From Stenotrophomonas maltophilia (GTDB taxonomy: Bacteria > Pseudomonadota > Gammaproteobacteria > Xanthomonadales > Xanthomonadaceae), in assembly GCA_002364755.1 (NCBI GenBank), contig DEZI01000030.1:235420-299419 (forward strand): a DNA stretch of 64,000 nt, read 5' to 3'. The position numbers and the translations under genes are program-made. The notes under the pieces are model-generated. The model saw nothing but the letters and a program-made list of their open reading frames with translations. It did no database searches and was not told where the DNA came from. Below, piece by piece: positions 51,792 through 61,812 of the stretch. Numbering within the stretch: the first letter of the stretch is position 1; each line of letters begins with the position of its first letter.

Positions 51792-53041
51792 AGCGCCGGG
51801 GCCTGATCCTGAGTGTGTGGCTGGCACTGTGCGTGCTGGCCATGGCCCTGCCACAGGCGGCCTTCGCGCAGGCCATGGCTGCCACGCCGGCCGCCGATGC
51901 CGCCGCCCCGCAGGAGGCACCGGCGCCGCGTATTGGCGTGGTGACCATGCAGCCGGGCACGGTTTTCTTCGAGCGTTTTGGCCACGATGCCATCGTAGTG
52001 CTCGACCCGGTCAGCGGCGAGGCGATCTCGTACAACTTCGGCTATTTCGATCCGTCCGAGGATGATTTCATCAGCCGCTTCGCACGCGGCGACATGATGT
52101 ATTACCTGGTGGCACTGCCGCTGCAGCAGGACCTGTCGTACTACGACGAGACCGGCCGTGGTGCCAGCGTGCAGTGGCTGGACCTGCGCCCGGACCAGGC
52201 GCGTGCCCTGGCCGCCGGCCTGGCCGAACGGGCCAAGCCGGAAAACGCGCGCTACCACTACGACTACTACACCGCCAACTGCGCCACGATGGTGCGCGAC
52301 ACCCTCGACAAGGCACTGGATGGCGGCCTGCATGCGCAACTGTCCGGGCGTTCGCGCGGCAACACCTACCGCAGCGAATCGGTGCGCCTGGCATCGCCGG
52401 CGCCGTGGATGTGGCTGGGCTTCGACGTCGGCCTCGGTCCGTTCGCCGACCAGCCGCTGTCGCGCTGGCAGGAAGCCTTCGTGCCGATGCGCCTGGCCGA
52501 TGCATTGCGCCAGGTGCGCAACAGCGATGGCCGGCCGCTGGTGCAGAGCGAGCAGGAACTGCTGCCGCACCGCATCGATCCCGAGCCGAAGGAATTCGCG
52601 CGGCGCTGGTGGCCGTGGCTGCTGTGCGGCCTGGTGATCGCCGCCGGCGTGCTGGCCCTGCGCAGCCGCCCGCGCCTGCTGGCCGGCATCGCCCTGCCGT
52701 TCTGGCTGCTGTGCGCCCTGTTCGGTGGCGTGCTGGTGTTCCTGTGGGGCTTCAGCATCCACTACGCCGCGTGGGCCAACCGCAACCTGCTGCTGCTCTC
52801 GCCGCTGGCGGTGCTGCTGCTGCCGGGCGCCATCGCCCTGCTGCGCCGGCGCGTGCCGGGACGCATGTTCAGCATCGTGCTGTGGCTGCTGGCCGCACAG
52901 TCCATGGCGGCGCTGGTGCTGCACTGGCTGAGCCTGCAGGCGCAGTACAACGTGCAGTGGATCGTACTGCTGCTGCCGATACACGTCGCGTTGGCCTGGG
53001 TGCTGGCGCGTCGTCCTCACTTGTCGGAAACACCCCGCTGA
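51788..53041 (+). CDS. DUF4105 membrane protein
   Basis: A 417-residue protein starting at TTG 51788, overlapping the corC stop (TTGA). A signal sequence (LILSVWLALCVLAMALPQAAFA) is followed by the DUF4105 domain (PGTVFFERFGHDAIVVLDP, YNFGYFD, YHYDYYTANCATMVRD), which has papain/lipobox-like Cys/His positions, and four to five C-terminal helices. Function unknown; it lies where lnt is found in E. coli. Confidence 0.85.
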   Translation: MKRRGLILSVWLALCVLAMALPQAAFAQAMAATPAADAAAPQEAPAPRIGVVTMQPGTVFFERFGHDAIVVLDPVSGEAISYNFGYFDPSEDDFISRFARGDMMYYLVALPLQQDLSYYDETGRGASVQWLDLRPDQARALAAGLAERAKPENARYHYDYYTANCATMVRDTLDKALDGGLHAQLSGRSRGNTYRSESVRLASPAPWMWLGFDVGLGPFADQPLSRWQEAFVPMRLADALRQVRNSDGRPLVQSEQELLPHRIDPEPKEFARRWWPWLLCGLVIAAGVLALRSRPRLLAGIALPFWLLCALFGGVLVFLWGFSIHYAAWANRNLLLLSPLAVLLLPGAIALLRRRVPGRMFSIVLWLLAAQSMAALVLHWLSLQAQYNVQWIVLLLPIHVALAWVLARRPHLSETPR

Positions 53042-53056
53042 CGCAGGATGGCGGGC

Positions 53057-54070
53057 ATGTCATTGCCCGCCTCCGCTTCCGCACCCGCATCGGACAACCC
53101 CGCCTGCGTCATCAACTGCGTCCACTACGATGACCAGGGCAAGCGCCACGACATCAGCCTGGATGCCATCAGCGATGTGATCGCCAGCGGCAACGGCTTC
53201 GTCTGGGTAGGCCTGTTCGATCCCAACGACGACGTGCTGCTGAAACTGCAGGAAGAGTTCTGCCTGCACGACCTGGCCATCGAGGATGCGCGCAACGCGC
53301 ACCAGCGCCCCAAGGCCGAGGCCTACGGCAACTCGCTGTTCGTGGTGATGACCACCGCGCAGATGGTCGACGAGCGCATCCAGTACGGTGAAACCCACGC
53401 CTTCCTCGGCCCGCGCTTCCTGGTGACCGTGCGCCATGGCGCATCGCTGTCCTACGCGCCGGTGCGCGCGCGGGTGGAACGCGAGCCGCAGCTGCTGAAG
53501 ATGGGGGCGTCGTACTGCCTGTACGCGGTGGCCGATTTCGTGGTGGACAACTACCTGCCGATCACCACCCGCTTCCGCGACACGCTGGACCTGCTGGAGA
53601 AGGACATCTTCGCCGAGACCTACAAGCGCAGCACGGTGACGCGCCTGTACGAGCTCAAGCGCGAACTGAACAAGATGCGTATGGCGGTGGCGCCGCTGCA
53701 GGACGTGCTGGCGCAGCTGCGCCGCTACCAGGGCGACCTGATTCCCGACGAAGTGAAGCTGTACGTGCGCGACGTGCACGACCACGCCGCGCGCATCAGC
53801 GATGTGATCGACACCCTGCGCGAGATGCTGGGCACGGCGCTGAGCGTGAACCTGTCGCTGGTGACGCTGGCGCAGGGGGAGACGGTGAAGCGCCTGGGTG
53901 CGTGGGCGGCACTGCTGGCCGCGCCTACCCTGATCACCAGCTGGTACGGCATGAACTTCAGCCACATGCCCGAGCTCAACCAGCCGTGGTCCTACCCGTT
54001 GATGATCATCGGCGTGGCCGCGGTGTGCGTAGGGCTGTACCGGTTGTTCAAGCGCGCGAAGTGGTTGTAG
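53057..54070 (+). CDS. corA: CorA magnesium channel
   Basis: A 337-residue MIT-family magnesium/cobalt channel. The long cytoplasmic part is followed by two C-terminal helices with the pore signature YGMNF in the inter-helix region. The ATG at 53057 has AGGA eight bases upstream; an ATG at 53048 is also in frame. The TAG stop at 54068-54070 is the head of a GTAG palindrome. Its proximity to corC fits coordinated divalent-cation handling. Confidence 0.94.
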   Translation: MSLPASASAPASDNPACVINCVHYDDQGKRHDISLDAISDVIASGNGFVWVGLFDPNDDVLLKLQEEFCLHDLAIEDARNAHQRPKAEAYGNSLFVVMTTAQMVDERIQYGETHAFLGPRFLVTVRHGASLSYAPVRARVEREPQLLKMGASYCLYAVADFVVDNYLPITTRFRDTLDLLEKDIFAETYKRSTVTRLYELKRELNKMRMAVAPLQDVLAQLRRYQGDLIPDEVKLYVRDVHDHAARISDVIDTLREMLGTALSVNLSLVTLAQGETVKRLGAWAALLAAPTLITSWYGMNFSHMPELNQPWSYPLMIIGVAAVCVGLYRLFKRAKWL

Positions 54071-54130
54071 GGCGTATCGACCAACGGTCGATACCCACCA
54101 GGCCGGTAGGCCACGACCGTTGGTCGTGGC
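54067..54130. repeat. Pair of SMAG-like palindromes between corA and the aldehyde dehydrogenase
   Basis: Two variants: GTAG...GTATCGACCAACGGTCGATAC (54067-54098) and GTAG...CCACGACCGTTGGTCGTGG (54106-54130). The first supplies the corA stop codon. Confidence 0.85.
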
Positions 54131-54146
54131 GCGTCGGGATGATTCA

Positions 54147-55511
54147 TCAGGCCACGTAGACGGTCTTGATGTTCATGAACTCATGGATGCCGTGGTCGGC
54201 CAGTTCGCGGCCGAAGCCCGATTCCTTGCTGCCGCCGAACGGCAGCCGCGCATCGCTCTTGACGATGGCGTTGACGAAGGCCGCGCCACATTCCATGCGC
54301 TGGGCGAAGCGCTCGCCGCGCACCACGTCACCGGTCCATACGCTGCCGCCCAGCCCGAAGCGGGTGTCATTGGCCACGCGCAGCGCCTCGGCTTCGTCCT
54401 TGACCCGGATCACCGCCGCGACCGGCCCGAACAGTTCCTCGTCGTAGGCAGGCATGCCCGGGCCCACCTGGTCGAGCACCGTGGCCGGATAGCCCGCGTG
54501 GGTTCCTGCAATCGGCTCGCCGCCTGCCAGGACGCGCGCGCCCTTGGCTACACTGGCCTGCACCTGCTTGTGCAGCTCGTCGCGCAGGTCGCCACGGGCC
54601 ATCGGTGCCAGCGTGGTGGCGCCGTCGTTGGGATCACCGTACTGGCGCTGGCTGGCGGCGTCGACGAAGCGCTGGGTGAAGGCATCGGCCACCGCCTCGA
54701 CCACGATGAAGCGCTTGGCCGCGATGCAGGTCTGTCCGCTGTTGTCGAAGCGCGACTTCACGGCCGCGGCGACGGACTTGTCCAGGTCGGCATCTTCGAG
54801 CACCACGAAGGCATCGCTGCCGCCAAGCTCCATCACCGACTTCTTCAGCTGGCTGCCGGCATTGGAGGCAATCGAGCGCCCTGCCCGCTCGCTGCCGGTC
54901 AAGGTAACCGCCTTTACCCGCGCGTCGCGCAGCACCTCGGCGGCCTGGTCATTGTCGATGTGCAGCACGTCGAACACACCCACCGGCAGGCCGCCGTCAC
55001 GGCACACCGCCAGAATCAGGTCGGCGCATTGCGGTACGTTGCTGGCGTGCTTGAGCAGGGCCACATTGCCCGCCATGAACGCCGGAGCCAGGAAACGGAA
55101 CACCTGCCAGATCGGGAAATTCCACGGCATCACCGCGAACACGCAGCCGATCGGCTCGTAGCGAACGTAGCTGCGCTGCGCCTCGGTGTCGATGATCTGC
55201 GGCTTCAGGTAATCCGCGGCATGGTCGGCGTAGAACTCGCAGGCGGCCGCGCATTTTTCGACCTCGGCCAAGGCCTCGGCCTTCAGTTTGCCCATCTCGC
55301 CGGTCATTGCCTGCTGCAGGTCATCGCGGCGTGCGCGCAGCTGGGCGGCGATGCTCTTGAGGATGGCGCCGCGATCCTGCAGGGAGCGGTCGGCCCAGAC
55401 GGGGAACGCCTCGGCGGCGGCCTGCAGGCGCTGCTCGATGTCGGCCGCGCCGAGCAGTTCATGGCGGTAGGTGACCTGGCCAGTGGCCGGGTTGACGATT
55501 TCGACGGTCAT
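54147..55511 (-). CDS. NAD(P)-dependent succinate-semialdehyde-type aldehyde dehydrogenase
   Basis: A 454-residue aldehyde dehydrogenase close to the Sad/YneI type. Catalytic Cys in NSGQTCIAAKR and Glu in VMELGGSDAFVV are present, with the PWNFPIWQ and cofactor loop motifs. It likely oxidises succinate semialdehyde or gamma-aminobutyraldehyde, products of putrescine catabolism. It lies 85 bases downstream of potI on the same strand, which supports a link with polyamine use. Confidence 0.9.
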   Translation of the reverse strand: MTVEIVNPATGQVTYRHELLGAADIEQRLQAAAEAFPVWADRSLQDRGAILKSIAAQLRARRDDLQQAMTGEMGKLKAEALAEVEKCAAACEFYADHAADYLKPQIIDTEAQRSYVRYEPIGCVFAVMPWNFPIWQVFRFLAPAFMAGNVALLKHASNVPQCADLILAVCRDGGLPVGVFDVLHIDNDQAAEVLRDARVKAVTLTGSERAGRSIASNAGSQLKKSVMELGGSDAFVVLEDADLDKSVAAAVKSRFDNSGQTCIAAKRFIVVEAVADAFTQRFVDAASQRQYGDPNDGATTLAPMARGDLRDELHKQVQASVAKGARVLAGGEPIAGTHAGYPATVLDQVGPGMPAYDEELFGPVAAVIRVKDEAEALRVANDTRFGLGGSVWTGDVVRGERFAQRMECGAAFVNAIVKSDARLPFGGSKESGFGRELADHGIHEFMNIKTVYVA

Positions 55512-55596
55512 GGGGAATCTCCATCAGGCAGATCCCCAGTCTGCGCCGGCACCCGTGAGCCGGGTGTTGCCGCCGCATGCCGGCGGCGTGCGGGCC

Positions 55597-56439
55597 TCAG
55601 CCGTTGTCCTGGCGGGCCAGCTGCAGGTCGCGCTGGCGCCGTTTCTCGGCACGCGCGTTGATGTACCAGCCGATTATCGCGGCCACCGATACCGCCGACA
55701 CCAGCAGGGTCGCCAGCGCGTTGATCTTAGGGCTGATGCCCATGCGCACCGAGGCGAACACCTTCATCGGCAGCGTGGTCGAGCCCGGCGTGGCAACGAA
55801 GCTGGCCACCACCACGTCATCCAGCGACAGGGTGAAGGCCAGCAGCCAACCGGCCACCAGCGCCGGGGCGATGATCGGCAGCGTGATGCGGCCGAACACG
55901 GTCAGGCGGCTGGCGCCGAGATCCATCGCCGCCTCTTCCAGCGAGAGATCCATTTCCTGCAGGCGCGAGGACACCACCACGGTGACGAAGCACAGGGTGA
56001 AGGTGACGTGGGCGATCCAGATGGTGGCCAGGCCACGTGCGGGGAAGCCGGGGATGGCGCCCATCGACGCCAGCAGCGCCATCAGCGAGAAGCCGAGGAT
56101 CACATCGGGCATCACCAGCGGCGCGGTGACCAGCGCACCGAACACCTGCTTGCCGCGGAAACGGCGGAAGCGGGTCATCACCATCGCCGCCAGCGTGCCC
56201 AGCACGGTCGCGGTGCAGGCGGTCCAGAACGCCACCACCAGGCTGGTCCACATCGCATCCATCAGCGCGCGGTCAGCGAACAGGTCGCTGTAGGCGCGCG
56301 TGGAGAACCCGGCCCAGACCATCGCCAGCCGCGAACTGTTGAACGAATAGAACATCAGCAGCAGGATCGGCAGGTACAGGAAGGCGAAGCCGAGCAGCAG
56401 CACGCCCAGGCCCAGGCCTTTTGCGCTACGCGGGCTCAT
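55597..56439 (-). CDS. potI: Putrescine ABC transporter permease PotI
   Basis: A 280-residue inner-membrane permease with six helices and the EAA loop (LEEAAMDLGASRLTVFGRITLPII). The ATG at 56439 overlaps the potH stop by ATGA, so the longer open frame is not used. It pairs with PotH. Confidence 0.95.
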   Translation of the reverse strand: MSPRSAKGLGLGVLLLGFAFLYLPILLLMFYSFNSSRLAMVWAGFSTRAYSDLFADRALMDAMWTSLVVAFWTACTATVLGTLAAMVMTRFRRFRGKQVFGALVTAPLVMPDVILGFSLMALLASMGAIPGFPARGLATIWIAHVTFTLCFVTVVVSSRLQEMDLSLEEAAMDLGASRLTVFGRITLPIIAPALVAGWLLAFTLSLDDVVVASFVATPGSTTLPMKVFASVRMGISPKINALATLLVSAVSVAAIIGWYINARAEKRRQRDLQLARQDNG

Positions 56440-57368
56440 GCCTGCTTCCCTTCCAGCAGGCGCTGCTGGGAACGGTTGAACCACAGGATCGGCACCAGCA
56501 GCAACAGGATCATCGCCACCGCCATCGCCGAGGCACCCGGCCAGTTGCGGTTGTTGAAGAACTCGTTCCATAGCTGGCGGCCGACCATCAGCGTTTCCGA
56601 GCCACCGAGCATTTCCGGGATCACGAACTCGCCCACCGCCGGGATCATCACCAGCATGCAGCCGGCGATGATGCCGGCCTTCGACAACGGCAGGGTGATG
56701 CGCAGGAACGCCTGCCACGGCTTGGCGCCGAGATCGTAGGCCGCTTCCAGCAGGCGGTTGTCATGCTTGACCAGGTTGGCGTACAGCGGCAGCACCATGA
56801 ACGGCAGGTAGCAGTAGACGATGCCGATATACGCCGCAGTCGGGGTGTCGATCAGCTGCAGCTTGGGCAGGCCCATGCTGGTCATCAGCGACTGCAGGCC
56901 GCTGAACTGCAAAAACTGGTCGAGCAGGCCGTTGCGGTCCAGGATCGCCTTCCACGCATAGACGCGGATCAGGAACGAGGTCCACGACGGCAGCACCACC
57001 AGCATCATCGCCACGTTGCGCGCGGCCGGCGACAGGCGCGCGATGGCGTAGGCCATCGGGTAGCCGATCAGCAGGGTGAGGAAGGTGGAGATCGCCGCGA
57101 TCTTGATCGAGCTCAGGAAGGCCTGGGCATAGATCGAATCGCGGAACAGCGCCAGGTAATTCTCGAGGTTGAGCTTGAGCGAGAACGCGCCATCCACGTA
57201 CTGCAGCAGCCAGGTATACGGCGGCGAGCCGACCCGGCTGTGCGAGAAGCTGATCATCAGCACGATCAGGAACGGCAACGCGAAGAACAGCAGCAGCCAC
57301 AGGGAGGGAATGCCGATGACCGTGGCACGCGTGCCCGGCAGCCAGCGCTTCAGGCCCGCCGCGTTCAT
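56436..57368 (-). CDS. potH: Putrescine ABC transporter permease PotH
   Basis: A 310-residue permease with six helices and the EAA loop (LLEAAYDLGAKPWQAFLRITLPLS). The ATG at 57368 overlaps the potG stop by ATGA. It shows the usual longer N-terminus of PotH/PotB-type subunits (GIPSLWLLLFFALPFLIVLMISF). Confidence 0.95.
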   Translation of the reverse strand: MNAAGLKRWLPGTRATVIGIPSLWLLLFFALPFLIVLMISFSHSRVGSPPYTWLLQYVDGAFSLKLNLENYLALFRDSIYAQAFLSSIKIAAISTFLTLLIGYPMAYAIARLSPAARNVAMMLVVLPSWTSFLIRVYAWKAILDRNGLLDQFLQFSGLQSLMTSMGLPKLQLIDTPTAAYIGIVYCYLPFMVLPLYANLVKHDNRLLEAAYDLGAKPWQAFLRITLPLSKAGIIAGCMLVMIPAVGEFVIPEMLGGSETLMVGRQLWNEFFNNRNWPGASAMAVAMILLLLVPILWFNRSQQRLLEGKQA

Positions 57369-58501
57369 GAGGTCAGCACCACGCCGTCGTTGTCGCGCCA
57401 GTGCACCCACACCTCATCGCCCCAGGTCAGGCCATCGCTGGCCCAGCGCTGCGAGTTGGCGAAGTTGGCCAGCACCTTGGCGCCGCTGGGCAGGCGCACG
57501 TGGTAGACCGAATGGCTGCCGAAATAGGCAATGTCCTCGATCACGCCCTGCGCCTTGTTGGTCGGCGCTTCCGGCTCGTCCTTGCCGATCATCACCTTTT
57601 CCGGGCGCAGTGCGAACGCAACCGGCTGCCCTTCGTAGCAGGTGATGCCGTGGGCGATGTAGACCGGTGCCGGGAACAGTGGCGAGCGCACGGTTGCGTA
57701 CTCCGGCAGGTCCTCATCGATGACACCTTCAAACAGGTTGACCGAGCCGATGAAGCCGGCGACGAAGCGGTTGGCCGGCTGCTCGTAGACCTCATCGGGC
57801 TTGCCGACCTGCTGGATCCAGCCGGCATCCATCACTGCAATGCGGGTAGCCATGGTCATGGCCTCTTCCTGGTCGTGGGTGACCATCACGCAGGTCACGC
57901 CCGACGATTCGATGATGCTGACCAGTTCCAGCTGCATCTGCGAGCGCAGCTTCTTGTCCAGCGCGCCCATCGGTTCGTCCAGCAGCAGCAGCTTGGGCCC
58001 TTTGGCCAGCGACCGCGCCAGCGCCACGCGCTGCTGCTGGCCGCCGGAGAGCTGGTGCGGCTTGCGCTTGCCGAGGTGGACCATCTGCACCAGGTCGAGC
58101 ATCTCGCCCACGCGCTTGTTGATCGCGTCCTTGGCTAGGCCGTCCTGCTTCAGGCCGAAGGCGATGTTCTGCTCGACTGTCATGTGCGGGAACAGGGCGT
58201 AGGACTGGAACATCATGTTGACCGGCCGCTGGTACGGCGGCAGCGTATCCAGGCGCTGGCCATCGAGGGTGATGCTGCCCTTGGTGGGCGTCTCGAAGCC
58301 GCCCAGGCAGCGCAGCAGGGTCGATTTGCCGCTGCCCGAGCCACCGAGCAGGGCGAAGATCTCGCCCTTGCGCACGTCCAGGTTGACGTCGTCGACGGCG
58401 ACGAAGCCATCGAATTCCTTGCGCAGGTCACGAATGGAGAGATAGCCGGGTGCACCGTTCGCATCGACGACGGCGGCTTCCGGCTGGGCTTCAACGGGCA
58501 T
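57365..58501 (-). CDS. potG: Putrescine ABC transporter ATPase PotG
   Basis: A 378-residue ATPase with Walker A GGSGSGKST, signature LSGGQQQR, Walker B LLLLDEPMGALD and the H-loop in MVTHDQEEAMT, then a TOBE domain (FALRPEKVMIG). It is separated from potF by the efflux operon; both are on the same strand. Confidence 0.96.
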   Translation of the reverse strand: MPVEAQPEAAVVDANGAPGYLSIRDLRKEFDGFVAVDDVNLDVRKGEIFALLGGSGSGKSTLLRCLGGFETPTKGSITLDGQRLDTLPPYQRPVNMMFQSYALFPHMTVEQNIAFGLKQDGLAKDAINKRVGEMLDLVQMVHLGKRKPHQLSGGQQQRVALARSLAKGPKLLLLDEPMGALDKKLRSQMQLELVSIIESSGVTCVMVTHDQEEAMTMATRIAVMDAGWIQQVGKPDEVYEQPANRFVAGFIGSVNLFEGVIDEDLPEYATVRSPLFPAPVYIAHGITCYEGQPVAFALRPEKVMIGKDEPEAPTNKAQGVIEDIAYFGSHSVYHVRLPSGAKVLANFANSQRWASDGLTWGDEVWVHWRDNDGVVLTS

Positions 58502-58562
58502 GGGGGCTCCGGGAGCGGCGGTGGACAGCGGTGGCCATTCTACCGGCCGGGGGGCGCAAATG

Positions 58563-58708
58563 CGTGCCGACCAACGGTCGGCACCTACCGGGCCGGTGGG
58601 CGTCTGGCCGCAGCGCTCGCCGGGCGTGGCCCGGCGCTACCGGGGTGCGCGGCGGCGTGAACAGTGCCGACAGGAATCGTTCTGGTAGCGCCGGGCCATG
58701 CCCGGCGG
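58563..58708. repeat. Three GTAG palindromes between potG and the outer-membrane factor
   Basis: A SMAG-like TGCCGACCAACGGTCGGCA at 58563-58588, a GCCGGGCGTGGCCCGGC type at 58619-58641 and a GTAG-headed GCCGGGCCATGCCCGGC type at 58685-58708. They form the left border of the efflux operon. Confidence 0.85.
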
Positions 58709-58714
58709 AATGCA

Positions 58715-60256
58715 TCACCGCGCGGCCACCGGCGGGGCGTCCTGCCAGCCCAGGCCCAGGCTCTTCTGCAGGGCCACGTAGCGCACCAGCAGCTGCAGGC
58801 GAGCCTGGGCGGCGGCATCCTGGGCCTGCAGGCGCTGTCGCTGCACGTCCAGCAGGTCGATCTGCGAGGTGGCACCGGCCTGCCGGCGCTGCAGCATCAG
58901 GGCCAGCGAGCGGTCCGCCGAGACCTCGGCGCGCAGGCTGGCCTGCAGCTGCTGGCGGGCGGCACCGAACCGGGCCAGCGCGGTGTTTGCGTCCTGCAGC
59001 GCGGCCAGCACCGTGCCCTCATAGGCCGCCAGCCGCGCCTCGTTGCCGGCCCGGGCCTGCGCCACCCGCGCCTTGTTCACCCCGAAATCGAACAGCGACC
59101 AGCGCAGGAACGGGGCGACGATGGTGGCCGCAGAGTCCGGCCCGAGGTCGGAAATCGAGGTGGCACCGGCACCGATGCTGCCCAGCAGGGTCACCTGCGG
59201 GAAGTAGGCCGAGATCGCCTGGCCGATCTGCGCCGAGGAGGCCGCCAGCTCACGCTCGGCCTTGCGCACATCCGGCCTGCGCTGGATCAGCGCGCCCGCG
59301 TCATCCACCGGCACGCTGGCCGGCAGCACCGGCAACGGCTGGTCAGCGGCCAGCCGCGCGTCCAGCGCACCGGGCTCGCGGCCGACCATCAGCGCCAGCA
59401 CGTCACGCGCCTCGTCGGCCTGTGCCTGCAGTGGCGGCAGCGCGGCCCGCTGCTGCTCGCGCTGGGCCTGCGCGCGTTCGACCTGCAGATCCGAATCGGC
59501 GCCGCGCTCGCGGCGTTGTCGGGTCAGCTGCAGGCTGTCATCGGCGGCGCGCAGATTGACTTCGGCCAGGGCGATGCGTTCGCGGCTGCTGCGGTAGCCC
59601 AGGTAGACCTGCGCCAGCTCGGCCGCCAGCTGCACCTGCGCATCGGCCAGCGCTGCGGCATTGGCCTCGGCTTCGGCGGCGGCCTGCTCGGCCTCGCGAC
59701 GACGGCGACCAAACAGGTCCAGCTCCCAGCTGGCATCAAAGCCGGCCACGTACAGCTCGGTATCCAGGTCGATATCGGCAAACTGCTGGCGCAGCTGCGC
59801 CGCCTCCTGCGGGCGACCGTTGGCCTCGGCCACCCCGGCGATGTTCTCGCCGAGGCCACGCACGCTGTTTTCAAGCGCATCGGGCGCCTTGACGTTCGCA
59901 TAGCCGGCGACGGCACCCACGCTGGGCAGCTGTTCGGCGCGTCGCTGGCGCTGCAGCGCGCGCGACGCCAGCAGCTTGGCCTGGGCGGCACGCAGGTTGG
60001 GGCTGTTGCGCAGTGCCTCGTCCACCAGCTGGTCCAGCAGCGGATCATTCAGCGCGCGCCACCACTGGCTGGGCGGCGTGGCCGGCTGCACGTCGGCCTG
60101 CGCGGCACGCGGCAGCCGTGCCTGCGCGGTGGCGCCGGTGGCCACGTCCGGCTTCACGTAATCCGGGCCCAGCATGCAGCCGGCCAGCAGCAGCGGCAGC
60201 GTGGCCGGCCACAGGCGGTGCGGGCGAAGGGAGGTGGTGAAGGTCGTCAAAGTCAT
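58715..60256 (-). CDS. Outer-membrane efflux lipoprotein, TolC/NodT type
   Basis: A 513-residue outer-membrane factor with a lipoprotein signal (LLLAGC) followed by MLGPDYVKPDV, typical of NodT/OprM-like factors, and two repeats of the TolC helical region (ELAQVYLGYRSSRERIAL ... AQIGQAISAYFPQVTLLGSIG). The ATG at 60256 shares one base with the EmrB-like stop; the longer open frame overlaps that gene. Works as exit duct with the two genes upstream. Confidence 0.93.
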   Translation of the reverse strand: MTLTTFTTSLRPHRLWPATLPLLLAGCMLGPDYVKPDVATGATAQARLPRAAQADVQPATPPSQWWRALNDPLLDQLVDEALRNSPNLRAAQAKLLASRALQRQRRAEQLPSVGAVAGYANVKAPDALENSVRGLGENIAGVAEANGRPQEAAQLRQQFADIDLDTELYVAGFDASWELDLFGRRRREAEQAAAEAEANAAALADAQVQLAAELAQVYLGYRSSRERIALAEVNLRAADDSLQLTRQRRERGADSDLQVERAQAQREQQRAALPPLQAQADEARDVLALMVGREPGALDARLAADQPLPVLPASVPVDDAGALIQRRPDVRKAERELAASSAQIGQAISAYFPQVTLLGSIGAGATSISDLGPDSAATIVAPFLRWSLFDFGVNKARVAQARAGNEARLAAYEGTVLAALQDANTALARFGAARQQLQASLRAEVSADRSLALMLQRRQAGATSQIDLLDVQRQRLQAQDAAAQARLQLLVRYVALQKSLGLGWQDAPPVAAR

Positions 60257-61812
60257 CAGTGCATCGCCAATGGAACGCCCTTGGGCAGGGGCTTGAGCAG
60301 GAACACCAGCGGCAGGGTCGCCACCACGATCAGGCCGAAGATCCAGAACAGGTCGTTGTAGGCCATCACCATCGCCTGCATCTGCACCGTCTGCGCCAGC
60401 ACCGCCATCGCCTGCGTGGCATCGCCCAGCTGCTGGCCATAGGCGTGCAGCGCGTCCTGGGCGATGGTCGAATTGGCGGTGACGCTGCTGCCGATCGCAT
60501 CGATGTGCAGGGTGGCGCGGCGTTCCTGGAACGTGGAAATGATGGCCAGGCCGATCGAGCCGCCAAGGTTGCGCGCGGCGTTGAACAGGCCCGAGGCATC
60601 GCTGGTGTATTCGCGCGGCACCGAGGTGATGGCCGCCTGGTTCAGCGCCATCATCGCCAGCGCCAGGCCGCAGCCCTGCAGCAGCTGGCCGATGACGAAG
60701 TGCGGGCCGATGCTGTCCGGGGTCAGCCCGAGGTTGACGAAGCAGGCGGCGGCGAAGCACAGCATGCCGCCGAACACCATGATGCGCACGTCCACCGTTT
60801 CCAGCATCTTCGGCATCAACGGCATCAGCAGGATGGTCGGCAGGCCGGCCAGCAGCAGCACGTAGCCGGCCTGCTCGGTGTTGTAGCCGGCGATGATCGC
60901 CAGGAACTGCGGGATCATGTACATGACCCCGAACAGGATCATGCCCACCGCCATCACCATCACGAACACCGCGCCGAAACTGCGCTGGAACAGGATGTTG
61001 AGGCGGATGACCGGCGCCTTGCTGGTGAACTGCGAAAGCGCGAGCAGGGCAAACCCCAGCAGCGAGACGAGGCTGAGCACCACGATCATCGTCGATTCGA
61101 ACCAGCGCTCGCGCTGGCCGTCTTCCAGTACCACGGTCAGCGCGGACAGGCCGGCGGTCATGCCGATGATGCCCAGCCAGTCCGCGCGCAGCAGCCCGCC
61201 CCAGTTCGATTTCTCATGCGGCAGGCCGAGCAGCAGCAAGGCAACCAGGCCTGCGCAGATCGGCACGTTGATGAAGAACGCGTAGTGCCAGCTGACGTTC
61301 TCGGTCAGCCAGCCACCCAGCAGCGGGCCGATCACCGGGCCGAGGATGACGGTCATGCCGAACAGCGCGGTGCCCAGCGGCTGCTGCTTCGGTGGCAGCC
61401 GCGTGCCGACGATGGTCAGCGCGGTGGGAATCAGCGCGCCGCCGGCAAAGCCCTGCCCTACCCGGCCGGCGATCATCATCGGCAGCGAATCGGCCAGGCC
61501 GCACATCACCGAGAACGCAGTGAACAGCGTGGCGCAGATCAGCAGGAAGGTGCGCAGGCCCAGCGTACGCACGAACCAGCCGGTCAGCGGAATCATCACG
61601 ATTTCCGAGACCAGGAAGGCGGTGGAGATCCAGGTGCCTTCGGTGCCGCTGGCGCCGACCTCGCCCTGGATGGTCGGCAGCGCCGCGTTGACGATGGAGA
61701 TGTCCAGCGTGGCCATGAACGAACCGATGGTGCCGGCCGCCACGGCCAGCCACGCGCCGGCATCGGCCTTGCCGTTGGCGGCGGGCGCTGCAGGGGCGGT
61801 GGTGGCGTTCAT
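60256..61812 (-). CDS. EmrB/QacA-type DHA2 drug efflux transporter
   Basis: A 518-residue major-facilitator of the 14-helix DHA2 family, with GSFMATLDISIVNAALPTIQGEVG, WISTAFLVSEIVMIPLTGW and the GRVGQGFAGGALIPTALTIV motif C-like segment. It should pump out hydrophobic drugs or other toxic compounds with the HlyD-like and outer-membrane partners. It overlaps the EmrA-like gene by ATGA. Not the S. maltophilia EmrCAB order as I recall it (outer-membrane gene first). Confidence 0.93.
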   Translation of the reverse strand: MNATTAPAAPAANGKADAGAWLAVAAGTIGSFMATLDISIVNAALPTIQGEVGASGTEGTWISTAFLVSEIVMIPLTGWFVRTLGLRTFLLICATLFTAFSVMCGLADSLPMMIAGRVGQGFAGGALIPTALTIVGTRLPPKQQPLGTALFGMTVILGPVIGPLLGGWLTENVSWHYAFFINVPICAGLVALLLLGLPHEKSNWGGLLRADWLGIIGMTAGLSALTVVLEDGQRERWFESTMIVVLSLVSLLGFALLALSQFTSKAPVIRLNILFQRSFGAVFVMVMAVGMILFGVMYMIPQFLAIIAGYNTEQAGYVLLLAGLPTILLMPLMPKMLETVDVRIMVFGGMLCFAAACFVNLGLTPDSIGPHFVIGQLLQGCGLALAMMALNQAAITSVPREYTSDASGLFNAARNLGGSIGLAIISTFQERRATLHIDAIGSSVTANSTIAQDALHAYGQQLGDATQAMAVLAQTVQMQAMVMAYNDLFWIFGLIVVATLPLVFLLKPLPKGVPLAMH